From positions 310,001 through 374,000 of the forward strand of contig JAPXFQ010002620.1 in NCBI GenBank assembly GCA_028564705.1: 64,000 nucleotides of DNA. Reading direction: 5' to 3'. Positions 23,282 to 36,000 of the stretch are shown in pieces (positions within the stretch are counted from its first letter, which is position 1; each line of letters starts with the position of its first letter). Both the position numbers and the translations under genes were made by a program. The notes below the pieces were generated by a model. The model saw nothing but the letters and a program-made list of their open reading frames with translations. It was not told the DNA's origin and did no database searches. This stretch comes from Apricaphanius iberus (Eukaryota; Chordata; Actinopteri; Cyprinodontiformes; Aphaniidae).

Positions 23282-23897
23282 CAGGGATGTCCAAACTTTT
23301 TGCTACAAGGGCCAAAATCATTAAGTTGAAAGTGTCCATGGGTTTTTACCTGTTTAACGATAAACTAAACATGTAATATTTGAATGAAACAAATAAATAA
23401 AAATTTCATATAAAGGGATATTTAAGGGGTTGTAGATTCAAAACGCAGGGCTTTTAAGATTAGCCTTTTTGAAAGAAATAGTTATGTTTACAAATATTTC
23501 CACGGGGCTGATTTTAAAGCAAAGAACATTTTTTTTCTCAGCAGGAAAGAAACAGGGTTTGGGTCAATGTTTCTTTGAAAATATATAATTTTTAGCAAGG
23601 TTTGTGGTCTTTACATCTGCTTTTGCATTAGTTGTTTATGCAATATAATGAAAAAGAAAGCAAAAAAATATGATTGTTAGAAGATGCATAATTTGTTTTG
23701 TCTCATAGATCCATTTCTAATCCTTTTAATTTGTCAACAAAAAACATGCCCTTATAAAAGAAAGTTTCCATCTGTATCAATCATTTGTGTTGTGATGCAT
23801 ATTGCAGAATGTACCGATCTTAAACAGTGGTCTAGGGCCGTGCAAAATCAGTCCAAGGGCCGTAAATGGCCCCACGGCCGCACTTTGGACATCCCTG
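23282..23897. mobile_element. hAT-type MITE (CAGGGATGTCCAAA termini)
   Basis: The left end CAGGGATGTCCAAACTTTTT and right end (reverse complement CAGGGATGTCCAAAGTGCGG) share 14 bp exactly. Flanking 8-mers ACCTAACC (23274-23281) and ACCTAAGC (23898-23905) match at 7 of 8, a hAT duplication. The interior is AT-rich with 'gggccaaaat' and 'gggccgtaaatggcc' at the ends, as in Charlie-type MITEs. No transposase. Confidence 0.88.
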
Positions 23898-23905
23898 ACC
23901 TAAGC

Positions 23906-26216
23906 CATGGTGTCAAACAACCCTTCTTACTCAGTGACTCCTCCTCCTCCTACTGCAATGAACACAGTCACATGGCCTGACATCATGACGTTATCATGTC
24001 GCGTTGCTCATAACTTTTGATACGAAGATTTTATTTACTCACAATCAATCACAAGTTAGATAATTGATTTTAAAAAAAGCATTTTGTAACCAGCCCAGTA
24101 GCTTAGCATAAAGCAATGTAAGTGAATGGGAGCTACTAGCATGCACATTTTTTTAGTAGGGGTGAAATATGAGATCAAAAAAGCTCAGAGGGGCAAACTC
24201 TACTTTTCTATAGTAATGTTAGCTACTGACTTATCTAATTATGGCGCGTCTGGCTTTCCACTATGGAACACTAAAGTGCTCAAAATAAAAAAATATATAA
24301 AACCTTGGAAAATATGGCTACATTAACAAACAATGACTCTGACACTGATTGGCAGATGTACTAATTCAACTGAAAAATATTATTTAAAAAATAAATATTA
24401 TTGGGAAAACCACCATGAAATACAAGCTATCTTTGTGAAAAAGATGTTTAGAAATAAAAAACGCTTTGAGGGCAGCAGCTATCGAGGGGCAGGCTAGTCA
24501 TTGTTGTTAGCGACATAGCATCTTCAGCAGACCAGCATGAAAAACAAAGCTGTACATTGTATTACACACACAGCAAGGCCATGCAATGTAATTAATTGGT
24601 CTCCGCATTAAAGCAGAAATGTAGTCAAGTTTTTAAGAGCATTTAAAAATGACATTGAAATGACCAACATAGTACAAATACAAAGAAAATACATCTCAAC
24701 TACGGGCGCAGACATCTTTGTTTTCGAGCAGCTCGCTCTACTCAGTCTACTATCACAGATCCGAGTTGGAGCTGAAAATTTCTGACCTAATGGGGGCGTG
24801 TCTCGGTGAAATGATGCAAGACAAATGCGAGATTTTCGAATTTCTGACACGAAAAAGTTAACTGGAATGCACCATTACTTCATCGCTAGACATACGTGCA
24901 ACGCTCGGTTGCTTGAAAGTACGCTTCGTCACTGATTTACTTACTATTGTGCTTATTTTTGACACTATTTTATTCAAGACTCAAGTGCCTTTGCATGCCT
25001 TCTATCTCATGGTAATGTTTGTAAATCACATCAAAGAAGGCACTGAAAGCTCTTACACAAAGATGGTTGACAAAGATGAGATTCGCATGGCTGAACAGTC
25101 TTTCAACAGGTGGTTCAGGGTTTAGAGAAAGTTCAAATAAATCCACCGTATGAATTTGGTGGGAGTCCAACCCAAATACGATATTCTGAAAGGCACAAAT
25201 AATGTTTTGTTGTTTTTTTTACGAAAATTATTTCAAACAAATACTTAAAGAATATTTGAATTCGGAAACAGGAAAAACTTCATATCAAAAACCTGTGCTT
25301 GCTCATAAGACTGCAGGGCATTTCCAGATGAGTGAGAGAATGGGAAGAGGGAGGGGGAGTAAAAGCGGTGCCTGACAGGCTGCTCCACATGGAAACAGAA
25401 AAGGCTCGGGTAAAGAAAAAAAAAAGACTCAACTGCATGACTATTTTTGTTGAATAGATTTTTGTACCTTAACTGGGTTCTGCAGGCTGTTTATAACTAT
25501 CAGGAAGCAGAGTTAATTTGGGAGATTATTATTACATTACGCTGCATTAGTATTAATGTCTGCTGTTGGGTGCTTTCATTTTTGCTCTACACTCTATTCA
25601 CGTAGCCCTGTTAGCTCGGTAATTTAGGGCCTGTTGACAGAGTAACGTTAATTAAAAAGGTTAAAACAAGTCTTGTGTAGTTGGGTGTACTTGTGGGAGT
25701 TATTTGGTAAGTTTGTTACTCTGTATTTTGCCAAAAGTGTGCTTTCCGTCCCTTAGTTTAAACTCCCCACATGGATTTGGGCTACCAAGTAGAAAATAAT
25801 GTGCCTGGTGCTGAGCCATCTCTTGGTCCTCTACCTGCCCAAAAAAGTGCTCAAGTTCAGTGTGGAAACATTTTACATCCAGTGCTGCAAAAATAACAAA
25901 AACATAAAAAAAAGTAACACCTGTGCAAAAGTAAATTCAGCAGAGGTAGAGATATGAAACATCTGCTATGCATACTCACGTGCAGTTAAAGCATCCTCTC
26001 ATGATACGGTCTGCCAATCCCCCCCAAGCACAAATTCATTCTCACAACCATATTCTGTCTCTGCTGGTTTAACTAACCCTATATGAATTGGCTGTTATGT
26101 TATTTTAATTTCAATGTTACATTTCCCTGCTACATGTTTATAGGCGGATTTATGGAAAAACATCAACCAATATTGAATATCCATGATTATTATAATGGGT
26201 AATTAAAGAATACTTA
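23906..26216. other. intergenic, no gene recognised
   Basis: No exon with splice sites or known domain. Near 24720-24890 the sequence ending 'aactggaatgcaccattac' resembles a Harbinger-type right end (..GAATGCACCA then TTA), but no matching left end was found. The rest is AT-rich. Confidence 0.35.
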
Positions 26217-26900
26217 CAATTCAATTCAATTCAGTTTATTTATATAGCGCCATTTCACAACAGATGTCATCTCAAGGCACTTTACAAAAAGAGTTATTAC
26301 AATACAATGTTTAGTGTAGAAATTACAGAACCACAGAAGATTGCTTCGTGGAATTCTCAGCAATCCCTCATACTGAGCAAGCATGCAGCGACAGTGGGAA
26401 GGAAAAACTCCCTTTTAACAGGAAGAAACCTCCGGCAGAACCAGGCTCAGCACAAGCGGTTATCTGCCGCGACCGTCTGTGGCTTGGAGAATACATAACA
26501 GAGACACAGAAAGAGCAATAGAACTGATGCAGAAGTTTGTTGCAGGACGTGGAGAATTTTCCGTCACTGCAATGCCATCTTAGTCAGGGTCGTCAAGCAG
26601 GGCTAATCCGGAGCACCTACTATAATAGAAAACAGGTTAGTGCTTGAATTGACAGCACATCATGCAGTTGGGGAGAAGTACGAGAGAAAGTAGGAACAGA
26701 CCCTAATAATGTCCTCCAACAGCCTAGCCTAAAGCAGCATAGCTACTAACATTAACCTGTCTGCTAGCTACTAGGAGACCTGGCTACCAACACTCTGTCT
26801 GAGTCCTCCTGATCGAGGCTCAGCCCGTGGACGGTGTAGGGCCGGTAACGGACCCCGTCATGCCGGGGTCTTCTCGGAGTCGGGTTGTTTGAGAATGCAG
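26217..26900 (-). repeat. L2-type LINE 3' region (tail copy)
   Basis: It begins with the (AATTC)-type tail 'caattcaattcaattcagt', then 'tttatttatatagcgcc', 'gatgtcatctcaaggcactt' and 'aacaggaagaaacctccggc', the same series seen at 44084, 44846 and 57286. No coding part is left; it is 5'-truncated in the 3' UTR. The right boundary is approximate. Confidence 0.75.
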
Positions 26901-27505
26901 CCCTAAAATTTTTGTTACACTATAACAAAAATTAGAAGAGGAACGCGAAAAAAAAATGTTTTGAATTTTACTCAAATACAAATAGTTCCCCCTCCCTCAA
27001 CAAATACAGATACAAATACAACCTGTTTTGCAAACCACTAGTGTAAATGTACAGTTGATCTTTTCCTCATCTTTTCCTAGGAAGTGCACCATGGATCTGC
27101 TTCTAAGGTGTCCAACTCGATTTGGTCCGCTGTGTTAGTTTGGTGGAAAATCCACTTGTAACTCCAGTTACTGAAATTGTAATGAGTAAAAAACAATTAC
27201 AATATCAAGTCTTACTGATAGTATCGCAATATATATATTAAAAATCCCATTATATCGTATCCCCAGCCCTGTATTGTGATACATATTGTATCGCCAGATT
27301 CTTGCCTATACACATCCCTACTGTAAAGTATAATTATTCTTGATTCTGTTTTTATATTTTGTGTCACTCCATATGCTCCATTGCCTTTCACACACTACAA
27401 ACCATACCCTAACCCTCATCAACATCGGACACTAACAGATTTAAAAATGTTCCTGGTCAAATGAGTCTGAATTTCAGTGTAACATTTAGGTGTTAATGAT
27501 TTATT
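26901..27505. other. intergenic with a hAT MITE scrap
   Basis: About 27200-27330 contains 'atcgcaatatatat', 'attatatcgtatccccagcc' and 'gatacatattgtatcgccag', a style typical of fish hAT MITEs, without clear ends. Nothing else recognised. Confidence 0.4.
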
Positions 27506-28906
27506 TTAAACCAGAAAATCACATGGTCTGATTTTTAAAGTATTTATTTGCTAATAAGGAAAACACGTATTTGGTGAATAACAAAAGTTAATCTCAATAC
27601 TTTGTTTGCTTACTTTATACCCAGTGTTGGGACTGACAGAGGTCAAAAGTTTTCTTTAAGTCTTCACACGGTTTTCACACACTGTTTCTGGTATTTTGGC
27701 CCATTCCTCCATGCAGATTTCCTCTAGAGCTGGGATGCTATGGGGGCTGTCACTGGGCAACACGGACTTTCAACTCCCTCCAAAGATTTTGTATGGGGTT
27801 GAGATCTGGAGACTGGCTAGACCACCCTGGGACCTTGAAATGCTGTGCATAAAGCCACTTCTTTGTGACCCGAGTGATGTGTTTGGGATGATTCTCATGC
27901 TGAAACACCCAGCCATGTTTCACCTTCAAAGTTTATGGAAGGAGGTTTTCACTCAAAATTTCACCATTCATTCTTTCCTTTACACGGATCAGTCGTCATG
28001 GGCCCTATGCTGAAAAACTGTCCCAAAGAATGCTACACAGTAGGTATGGTGATCTTTGGATGCAACTCTGCATTCTTTCTACTCTAAACACAACATGTAC
28101 AGTTTTTTACTAAAACGTTCTATTTCGGTTTCATCTGACCATTAGACATTCTTCCAAACCTATTCGTGATCACCCAAATGCTCTCTAGAAAGCTTTAGAT
28201 GGGCCTGGACATGTACTGGCTTAAGCAGGGGGACACGTATAGCACAGCCGGATTTAAGTCTCTGGTGGCGTAGTGTGTAACTGATGATCTGCAGGTCATT
28301 CAGTAGGTCCCCCTGTGTGGGTATATTTTTGCTCACTGCACTAATAATTTTGACCCCACGGGGTGAGATCTTACGTGGAGCCCTGGATGGAAGGAGATTA
28401 TCAGTGGTCTTGTTTGTCTTCCATTTTCTGATAGTTGCAGCTACAGATGATTTCTTCAAACCAAGCTACTTACCCATTATAGATTCAGTCTTCCCAGCCT
28501 GGTTCAGGTCTACAATTTTCTTTCTAGTGTCTTTGACAGCTTTTTGGTCTTGGCCATAGTAGAGTTTCGAGTTGTGGACAGGTATCTTTTATACTGACGA
28601 GTTCAAGCAGAGTCATTAATACAGGTAACGAGTGGAGGACAGAGGAGCCTCTTACAGAGGTTATAACAGGCCTTTGACAGCCATAAATGTGGCTCGTTTG
28701 TAGATGAACAAATACTTTTTTTTCACCATAATTTGCAAATAAATTCTTTAAAAATCAGACCATGTTATATTCTGGATTTCCCCCCCCCTCATTTTGTGTC
28801 TCATATAGTTGAGGTATACCCATGATGAAAATTACAGGTCTCTCATCTTTTTAAGTAGGAGAACTTGCACAATTGGTGGCTAACTAAATACTTATTTGCC
28901 CCACTG
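27506..28906 (-). mobile_element. decayed Tc1-like transposon
   Basis: The right end GCCCCACTG (to 28906) is followed by TA. Long terminal repeats are visible: 'aaaatcacatggtctgattt' and 'tttatttgctaataagg' near 27514-27560, and 'tttgcaaataaattcttta' and 'aaaatcagaccatgttatat' near 28731-28770. On the minus strand, 28459-28160 encodes Tc1-transposase text (KWKTNKTTDNL, PRKISPRGVK, LRHQRLKSGCA, VPLLKPVHVQAHLKLSREHL), and near 27770-27830 SPDLNP-type sequence is readable with stops. It is not active, and the left end is too decayed to place exactly. Confidence 0.85.
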
Positions 28907-29338
28907 TACTTAATAAAGTGAATGGTAATTCAATTTCATTAATTAGGAACTATGAAATAAATATGCCCTTTGAGCTAATTGCTCTCTTTATGCATGGATA
29001 TAAAATGGCTGAGTCCATGTAAGATCTCTGAGGCCGTACCTCAAATAAAACTCTGAATTCATTAGAAATAAAGTAAGAATTTTGGTTGCAAGCTGTTCAT
29101 ATTTCACCAATAAAATGAAAACCTTTGAGTCTAAAAGAAATCGCACTCTTTGAATAACCATAAACAAAAAGTAAACGGATCACTCCTCGCGTGTTAGCAC
29201 TTGTTAGTCAGTAGGATTACTCAATCCAAACTTTGGCTGAATTAACTCCATAAAAGTCAGGGGATGGGATAACGATATACAAGTAATCAGATAAGTGGTA
29301 AATAAACCAAACAACATCCGTCTATCATCTCAATGTTA
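28907..29338. other. 3' flank of mblac1
   Basis: It lies downstream of the mblac1 stop on the minus strand. No canonical minus-strand AATAAA was found here, so the 3' end of the transcript cannot be placed. No other feature seen. Confidence 0.4.
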
Positions 29339-31611
29339 TCAGTTTCTAAGGACTCTGAAAGGAAGTCCATGCCCTGGAATGATGACATCAGCAGTACTCA
29401 GGGCCTTCTGTCGACTGACCTCCTGTACTGCAACGTTCATACTCAAATCCTTCCAGCTGTTGTCATCAGACCAGCACTCAAATAAGTCCCCTGCAACAAG
29501 AACTGTCCCAACCGATGTCCCTTTCACCTGGACGCTGACATCTTGTCCTGTATGGCCTGGGGTGGGAACTACGGACACCTAAGAGGGAGAAGAAAAAAGA
29601 AAAACACTGGATGAACACGAAAAGTCAAACACCATATGATTCCTTAACCACTCTCATTTTGTCATTTCTGGGACAACTTTTGGTATCCAATTTTTTTTTT
29701 AACATAAAAAATCTTGATAAAAAATATTGCAATTTAGAATCAAGATAAATTGTACAAAATGTCATAAGCTTAATATATCAATACTATTGCAAAATACATT
29801 GTGTAATTTAAGATTTTTTTCAAACAGTTAATAGTCTACTATTTTCATTGGAATATTTTGTTTTTTGTTTGTTAAAATTATTAACTCCCTGCCTGGGGTA
29901 GTCCATGTACACTTAGAAGTTAGAAATTGCGAGTTCCAAGATGGAAATAACTACAAAGCCACCTGAAAATGGGAATTTCATCTTTGTTTTTTTTTGTTTT
30001 TTTTTTAAACATCAGTTTGAGAGAGGGGTGCCAATTGTTTCTAAACCTTAGTCGCTTTTTTTTTTTTCAAAAAGTGAAATAGAAATATATGTAAGTATGT
30101 TTTACTGATTCATTTATTTTTAGCGTATTTATTTCACATACACCGTACTGGACAACCTGTCTTGACATTGAAATCTAGGAATAGCATCCTATCCATCCCA
30201 TCTGTGCTGTATTTAACGACAGACTGAGAACCAGGATCTGTGTAAATAACGTTTCTAAGAAGGAACCACATGACATGGAATGACTTTTTTTCCCCCTTTC
30301 CCTTGTTCAAAGCCATTTTAACGAGATGCCAGAGTGACTAACCTTGAGTAACACAGCAATGTCTGGACTAGGGCTGCAACTAACTATTATTTTCATAATT
30401 GATTAATCTGTTGATTATTTTTACAATTAATGACTAATCGATGACTATATTAGTTTTCAACTCTTTTAATAATCGATTAGTTGTTTAAGCTCTAGTCTGG
30501 ACCCCACCCAGCTTTGAACGCCTGTTAAGTTAGCTGAAATAAGGCTTCTACGGACAAAATCAGCCATCTACAGATCAGCTGTGACATCCTGCAAGTCTGT
30601 TTAGCAGCCAGCAGCAGGACCTAAGCAAAATCATCCAATATCACCAGTAACATTACTAAGCTCTTTTTTATTAATTTAAAATAAGAACAAATTATAAATG
30701 TAATTTTTATTCAACATACTTAATTTTATCAACAACAGAACATTTTCTGTATTTAATGAAAAAGTAAGATCTTGGTATACCATTTTTGGCAAAGGGATCT
30801 ATAAATATTGATACTGTGATATTTTCACACAATATTATCATACTAATAATCTATGCAGGCCTATTCCTACTTCCAGTTGTTTGAAAACAGTGGGAGGATT
30901 TCTCTGGAGCCTTTTATATGATATGATGTACAGCACTGTCTTTCACTGATTCAATTTGTGCCTTTAGATGTAGGTTTGTTTCTTCAATAAGCTCATTTGT
31001 AGTTCGAATTGAAGATTGGTGGGAAAAACGGTCTTCCCAAACTGGAATTCTGACTTCCAGTTTTGTTTAAGTTATGATTTACAAGGTAAACAGAACGCAC
31101 CAAACGAAACACTGTTTTGGCCTCAGAAGAACAAAAGATAAGTTTCTTGTTTTTCAGTTAAAATAAACTGCTGCAGTTTATTCCTTACATGCTCATCCAC
31201 AGAGTAGGGCTTTCCCTCTGCCAACTGGTTGAGACGGTAAATTTCCCCCTCACTCATATCATACCCCACTATAGTCAATGCAGAAGGGAAAAGGTTCAGA
31301 TTTCCGATGTGATCTGAATGCCCGTGAGTCCCCACCACCAGCTTTATATCCGTGGGTTCCAGGCCTCTTTGCTTTAATGAGTGGAGGAGGAAGTCCCGGT
31401 CCCACGGCCCCCCGGTGTCCACCAGAATGTCCCTGACCCCCCTTATGAGGGTGATCGTTCCGTCGGCTTTGAACGTCCCATCAGCTTGAGGAACGCAGTA
31501 GCCGACTTTAAGGACGGAGACAGAGTACGGCTGGCCTGGGAATTCCAGCTGAGTCTCTGACAAACACACTCTCTGGTACCGATCACACTCTGCATCCATT
31601 GTAAACAGCAC
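29339..31611 (-). CDS. mblac1: MBLAC1, metallo-beta-lactamase-fold hydrolase
   Basis: Two coding exons: 31611-31189 (141 codons; donor GTAAGG) and 29578-29339 (79 codons plus TGA; acceptor CTCTTAG). The intron is in phase 0. The 220-residue product keeps the family landmarks: ILVDTGGPW (residues 62-70), the HxHxDH metal motif GTHGHSDHIGN (H96, H98, D100, H101), PTPGHTGQDVSV with H150, VLVAGDLFE with D172, and IIPGHGLPFRVLRN with H211. Human MBLAC1 is described as a nuclease acting on histone pre-mRNA 3' ends and is a ceftriaxone-binding protein; that role here is by homology. The first ATG (31611) is used; a second at 31599 (MDAECDRY) would lose four residues. The intron separates the HxHxDH motif from the third histidine and contains a hAT MITE (30369-30494). 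It is transcribed away from mpdu1. Confidence 0.95.
30369..30494. mobile_element. 126-bp hAT-type MITE in the mblac1 intron
   Basis: It starts TAGGGCTGCAACTAAC and ends TTAAGCTCTA, with internal ATCGATTAGT and AATTGATTAATC motifs typical of a very common fish MITE. It is flanked by perfect 8-bp duplications GTCTGGAC (30361-30368, 30495-30502). Confidence 0.92.
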
Positions 31612-33041
31612 GCTGCAGATCGGGCTGAGCGCTTCTGCTTCCTGTTAAAGCACCTATCAATGGGGAAATGCTGCCCTCTATCGGGCCAAATCGTAAATTG
31701 GACCCCGGTAATTCATCTAATTAAAAATAGCAAATTTATTCCAAAATGTCTGCTATATTACCTAAATTACAAATGGGGAAATTGAAATGATTGGAAAAAC
31801 AATGTAAAAATACACGTATAAACACCTGGTTTATATACCCAAAATATCAGAAACTTATAAAATAATTTTTAGTTTAGGCAAATACCACATTCATTGTAAA
31901 ATATGGAACAATTGTCTGCCTACTGCTTTTGGTTTTAAAAAAGAACGTAGAAAATATTTCCAGTGTCCGAATCATTTATCAGAAAAAAATCCAACTGTGG
32001 AAAAATTCCTTAAATGCACTGCAGTACATGGCTCCTGCCCCTGTAACTAACTACAACTACAAATAACTACAAAGGCAGTATAACCCCTGTATTGTGTTTT
32101 TTTTATTTGTATTTTTTTTTATCAATGCAGAATTTTCTTTGACTTAATCTGACGTTGTACAAAGTGCTGTATTCCCTACGAGACTTTGTAAATTGTCCAA
32201 TTTGTTAATAAAGTAAAAAAATCTTTATTATTATGGAGTTCCTTCCTCTTGTCTGGATTGTGTTTGAAGCATGTAATAGATTGTTGTACAAGAACAGATG
32301 TGGATCTAATGTGAACGTGAACCTTTGAAATGGCATGGAAATGGTTCAAAAGCTCAAAAATGTGTGATGGAAAAGCAGAAACTGAGTGTAAAGTCTGAAT
32401 GGTGTAACCTGCAAAGAGTTAAACGTCAGGTTGGAGGTATGCAGAAAAAATAAATCAGAGATAAAAAAAAAAGTCAGAATGGCTTTTTTCAGTGGGCCAA
32501 GTCCAATATAGATTGAACAAAATACGAGTTTCACCATTTTAAATGAGTGAGAAATAAATGGAAAATTTTAACCATATTCTTTTTAAGCAAAGAATATAGC
32601 AATACAGCGTTTATTTCGACATTTAGGCAAATTATCATATAGTCAAACAAAAAAGAACAATTAAAGATCAGTATAGATCAGGAATAACTAGAAGCAGCAT
32701 GCACAGTCACAGTTAGGTGACATAACATATAAAAGTACTCATGTTACATCATTCAAAAGGCCGCATCAAAAACTGTAGATGAAAAAACTATGATGTAGCC
32801 TCGCACAGAAGGACTTCATTTTTAAAACCAACAAAAACTGGAGTAATTTTCAAGAAACTAAATTTGTGAATTACAAATTTTGCTAATATAATTTTCACGA
32901 TATTCTATTGTTTTTTCTTAGATGTTTATTGAGACTTGTCCACATTTCCTTTTTTTTTCAACCACCAACGGAACGTTTGTATATCAGTGAAACGTCTGGG
33001 GATTTATTACTGTAACACATCGAAGAGCAACGTCATCGAAC
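31612..33041. promoter_or_regulatory. divergent intergenic region between mblac1 and mpdu1
   Basis: The start codons are 1.43 kb apart in head-to-head orientation, so both promoters must lie here (or mblac1 has an undetected 5' UTR exon). Most of the region is AT-rich; no TATA box or CpG island can be asserted by eye. Just upstream of the mpdu1 ATG there is a more mixed stretch (33000-33041). Confidence 0.5.
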
Positions 33042-36000
33042 ATGGCAGAAACGTCAGATCATCAGAGAGGGGGATCGTTTATGGATCCTTTAAGGGAATT
33101 TTTAGTGGCATACTTCATGCCCGAATATTGCTACGATAAATTCTTCCTGGATTTGAACTTTCTGGACGGTGAGTGGCAGTTTTCGTCATTTCCTTCATCC
33201 TAGTGCAACGCAAGGTGTTCTCTGGACGTGGCCACAGTAGTCCATACTGACGGCTTCCGGGATGTATTCTTTATTTGTTCTTGCTTTGTTTAAACATCAG
33301 ATATTCAGAGAAGTTCCTCATAGAGCTGCTCAGGCTCTCAGGTAAAGGTGAACACCGGAAACGGAAGGTGACAGCCTCGGGGCTTCATGCAGTTTGAACC
33401 CAGCAGACTTCTAAATGAATGGGAACTAAAACCCCGAATTAATGTTTCTGGAAAATGGAAATGCAGTTAAAAACATGTATTTAATACACTTTTTTTTTTT
33501 TTAAGACGCATGAAGTAAAACCAAATATTTTCCTTTTTTATTCTCAGTTAGAATTGGTTTTAAGCAAAATGCCAGAATATAAGAGTTTTTAACTAGCTAA
33601 ATTCAGAAGCTTGTATATTTCTCCTTATTTTATGACTTGGGTCAAACATTCTGGGTTACCTTCTTGAAGATTGTTACAGTGGTTTGATGGGAGCTTGGGC
33701 CATTCCTCCTGGTAAGTTACTGGTGTAACTGTGTCAGGTTTGTTCACCCAGTCCTTTTCACTTTTGCCTGCTAAGTATTTCTTTGAGTCTGAGACCCAAA
33801 CTTTGTGACAGCATCCCTCATTCTCCTCACATTGTAACTGGCCATCATGGTCAAACTCTAACATCAGACCACATGACATGTCTTCCAAAGCTTGGCTCTT
33901 TGTTTCCATGGGATCTGCCTTTTTATGTCCCGTTTGCAGTAAAGGATATGCTTTACTGGATTATGAGACATTCATATTAGCTTCAGCCAATGTCTTGGGC
34001 TTTTGAGCTGTTCTTTTGTGGTTCATATGCATATTTCACATCAAAACAAATTCACCTCTACAACACAGCTGTCTCATCCGTTTGAAAATATGAATGTGGA
34101 AGTTCTTTCCTTTCACAGTTTTAACCAGTAGAGGGCGATGTTGACCAGTACCTTCTTCCTTGCAGGACTCCTGTTTGGATACATCCTAAAGAAGGCCAAC
34201 GGGAGTAGAGGGATGTTGTGAATAATGTTGTACACGATCAACCTGGGTTCATTTAATTTCAGATTCTCAAGTGCAAGATTACCTTAAGTTGATCAAACGC
34301 AGATAACAATCTACCTTCAGTCAGTTTATTTCCTTTAATCAGAATCAGTCCTCTGCCATCTGTTTATTTGGGAGATTCTGGTTTGGATCAGAAGATCAAC
34401 ATGGCCAGTCTATCTGCTGTGTTCAAGTATTCTCTCCTTCTTCCTATAGTACCATGTCTGAAGATTGTGCTGAGTAAAGCCCTGGGGATCGGCATCATCC
34501 TGGGATCAGTGCTCGGTAAATAATTCACTCTCTTTAACTCTGGCCTAACCTAGCATCTACTACCTAAATTATAATTATCCAATAAAAAAAATTTAAAAAA
34601 TTGTTCAATTTATCTTAAAATATTCAAATATAAAGTTTTTATTCCTAGTATAAATAAATGTGACTAGTAGTACAGTTTGACTTGGTCCTGAGATAAAACA
34701 TTTTTTATTATAAAAAAAATAATCAAACTTTTAAGGTAATTTTGTGCCACTTAGAGGATTGGCACATTGTTGGATATGTAGTTATCTACGAAATAGGCAT
34801 CAGCATGTTCAAATAAATATGACAAACTCAAAATTACTGAAGATCACATCTAGGGTGCCACAAGGTTCATTCTTTGGTTCACTTTTGTTTTATTTATACA
34901 TTAAAAACATTTCCTTAGTGTTTAAATCCTTGGACTGTATTTTTGTTTGCTGATGATCCTACTGTGTTCTGTGATCATTTAGAAAAGATTCCAGGTGTGC
35001 TCGAGAAGGAACTAAAGAATTTTAAGCAGTTGTTCAATTTGAATACAATTTCACTTCATCTTTTAAAACTAAGTGCATTATATTGGGAATCGAGCTCAGA
35101 AATGTCAGTCGACAATTAAAAATAGAAGACACTGAAGTTGTAACTGAGACTAAATTCCTTGGAATTATGATCAACAGCAGATTTAGCACATATAAAACTC
35201 AAACTGTCAAAATCAGTTGCAGTTTTATATAAAATTCAATATCATCTCCCTCTGGATTAATGTATTCCCTTATAACATTCATTAAGTCCCTTACATGACT
35301 TATTGTATTGAGGTTCGGGGAAATGTATATGAAACAAATACTAATTCTATGCTTCTATTGCAAAAGCAAGTCATGAAAATCAGTCGGAAAGTTTATCGTG
35401 AGCCAACAAATCTTTTATTCATATATCTAAATATCTTTTAAATTCATGGACCTAGTTGACTATATTTTAATTCAAGTTCTGTATGAAGCAAAAAAACAAA
35501 AATAACTTAGTTTAAATAATTTAATAATGTGAGAGGTACTACCAAAAACTCAACCCATGCTAAAACAACACTGTGTGTCTATAAAATGAGTAAACATCTG
35601 GAGGATATAAAAACATGTTCTAGGTGGTTTATACAGACTTCATAAATCGTGTGAAATATCTTGTTATAGTGGGGAAAATTAGGTCAAATTAAATTATTTT
35701 TCTTTGGATTGTGAGCTGTTCTTCACATTGTGGTGTTGGTCAAATGTAATTTTGCAAACTAATTTTACATTTCCATGCATTGCTTTAATTTATTTAGGTT
35801 TACAATATAAGCTTATGCATCTTCTTACTCCCCTTCGGTTCCATAGCTTAACGTTGCTAGTTGCTTGTTTGTACTGAAATAAAGTTTAATGCATTCACTT
35901 TACTGCTAGATTTAAGTTAAAAGTTCAGTGGGGTTTTTTTGTTTGTTTTAATTATTTTTGCAAAGAAACAAACCCAATGCATCTGATTTTCACAGCATTT

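Noticed and set aside
24720..24890. Possible third Harbinger-like element ending GAATGCACCATTA
   Set aside because: No matching left terminus or TTA partner found; could be chance or a solo end.
27696..28013. 105-codon plus-strand frame
   Set aside because: It is the antisense of Tc1 transposase text.
33625..33909. 94-codon minus-strand frame in mpdu1 intron 1
   Set aside because: Explained by a deleted Tc1-like remnant; it has no domain of its own.
34165..34220. Exon-like piece after TTGCAG ([17 protein letters not shown]) in mpdu1 intron 1
   Set aside because: It has no counterpart in MPDU1, ends at a stop, and joining exon 1 to exon 2 directly gives the conserved DVPCLKI junction.
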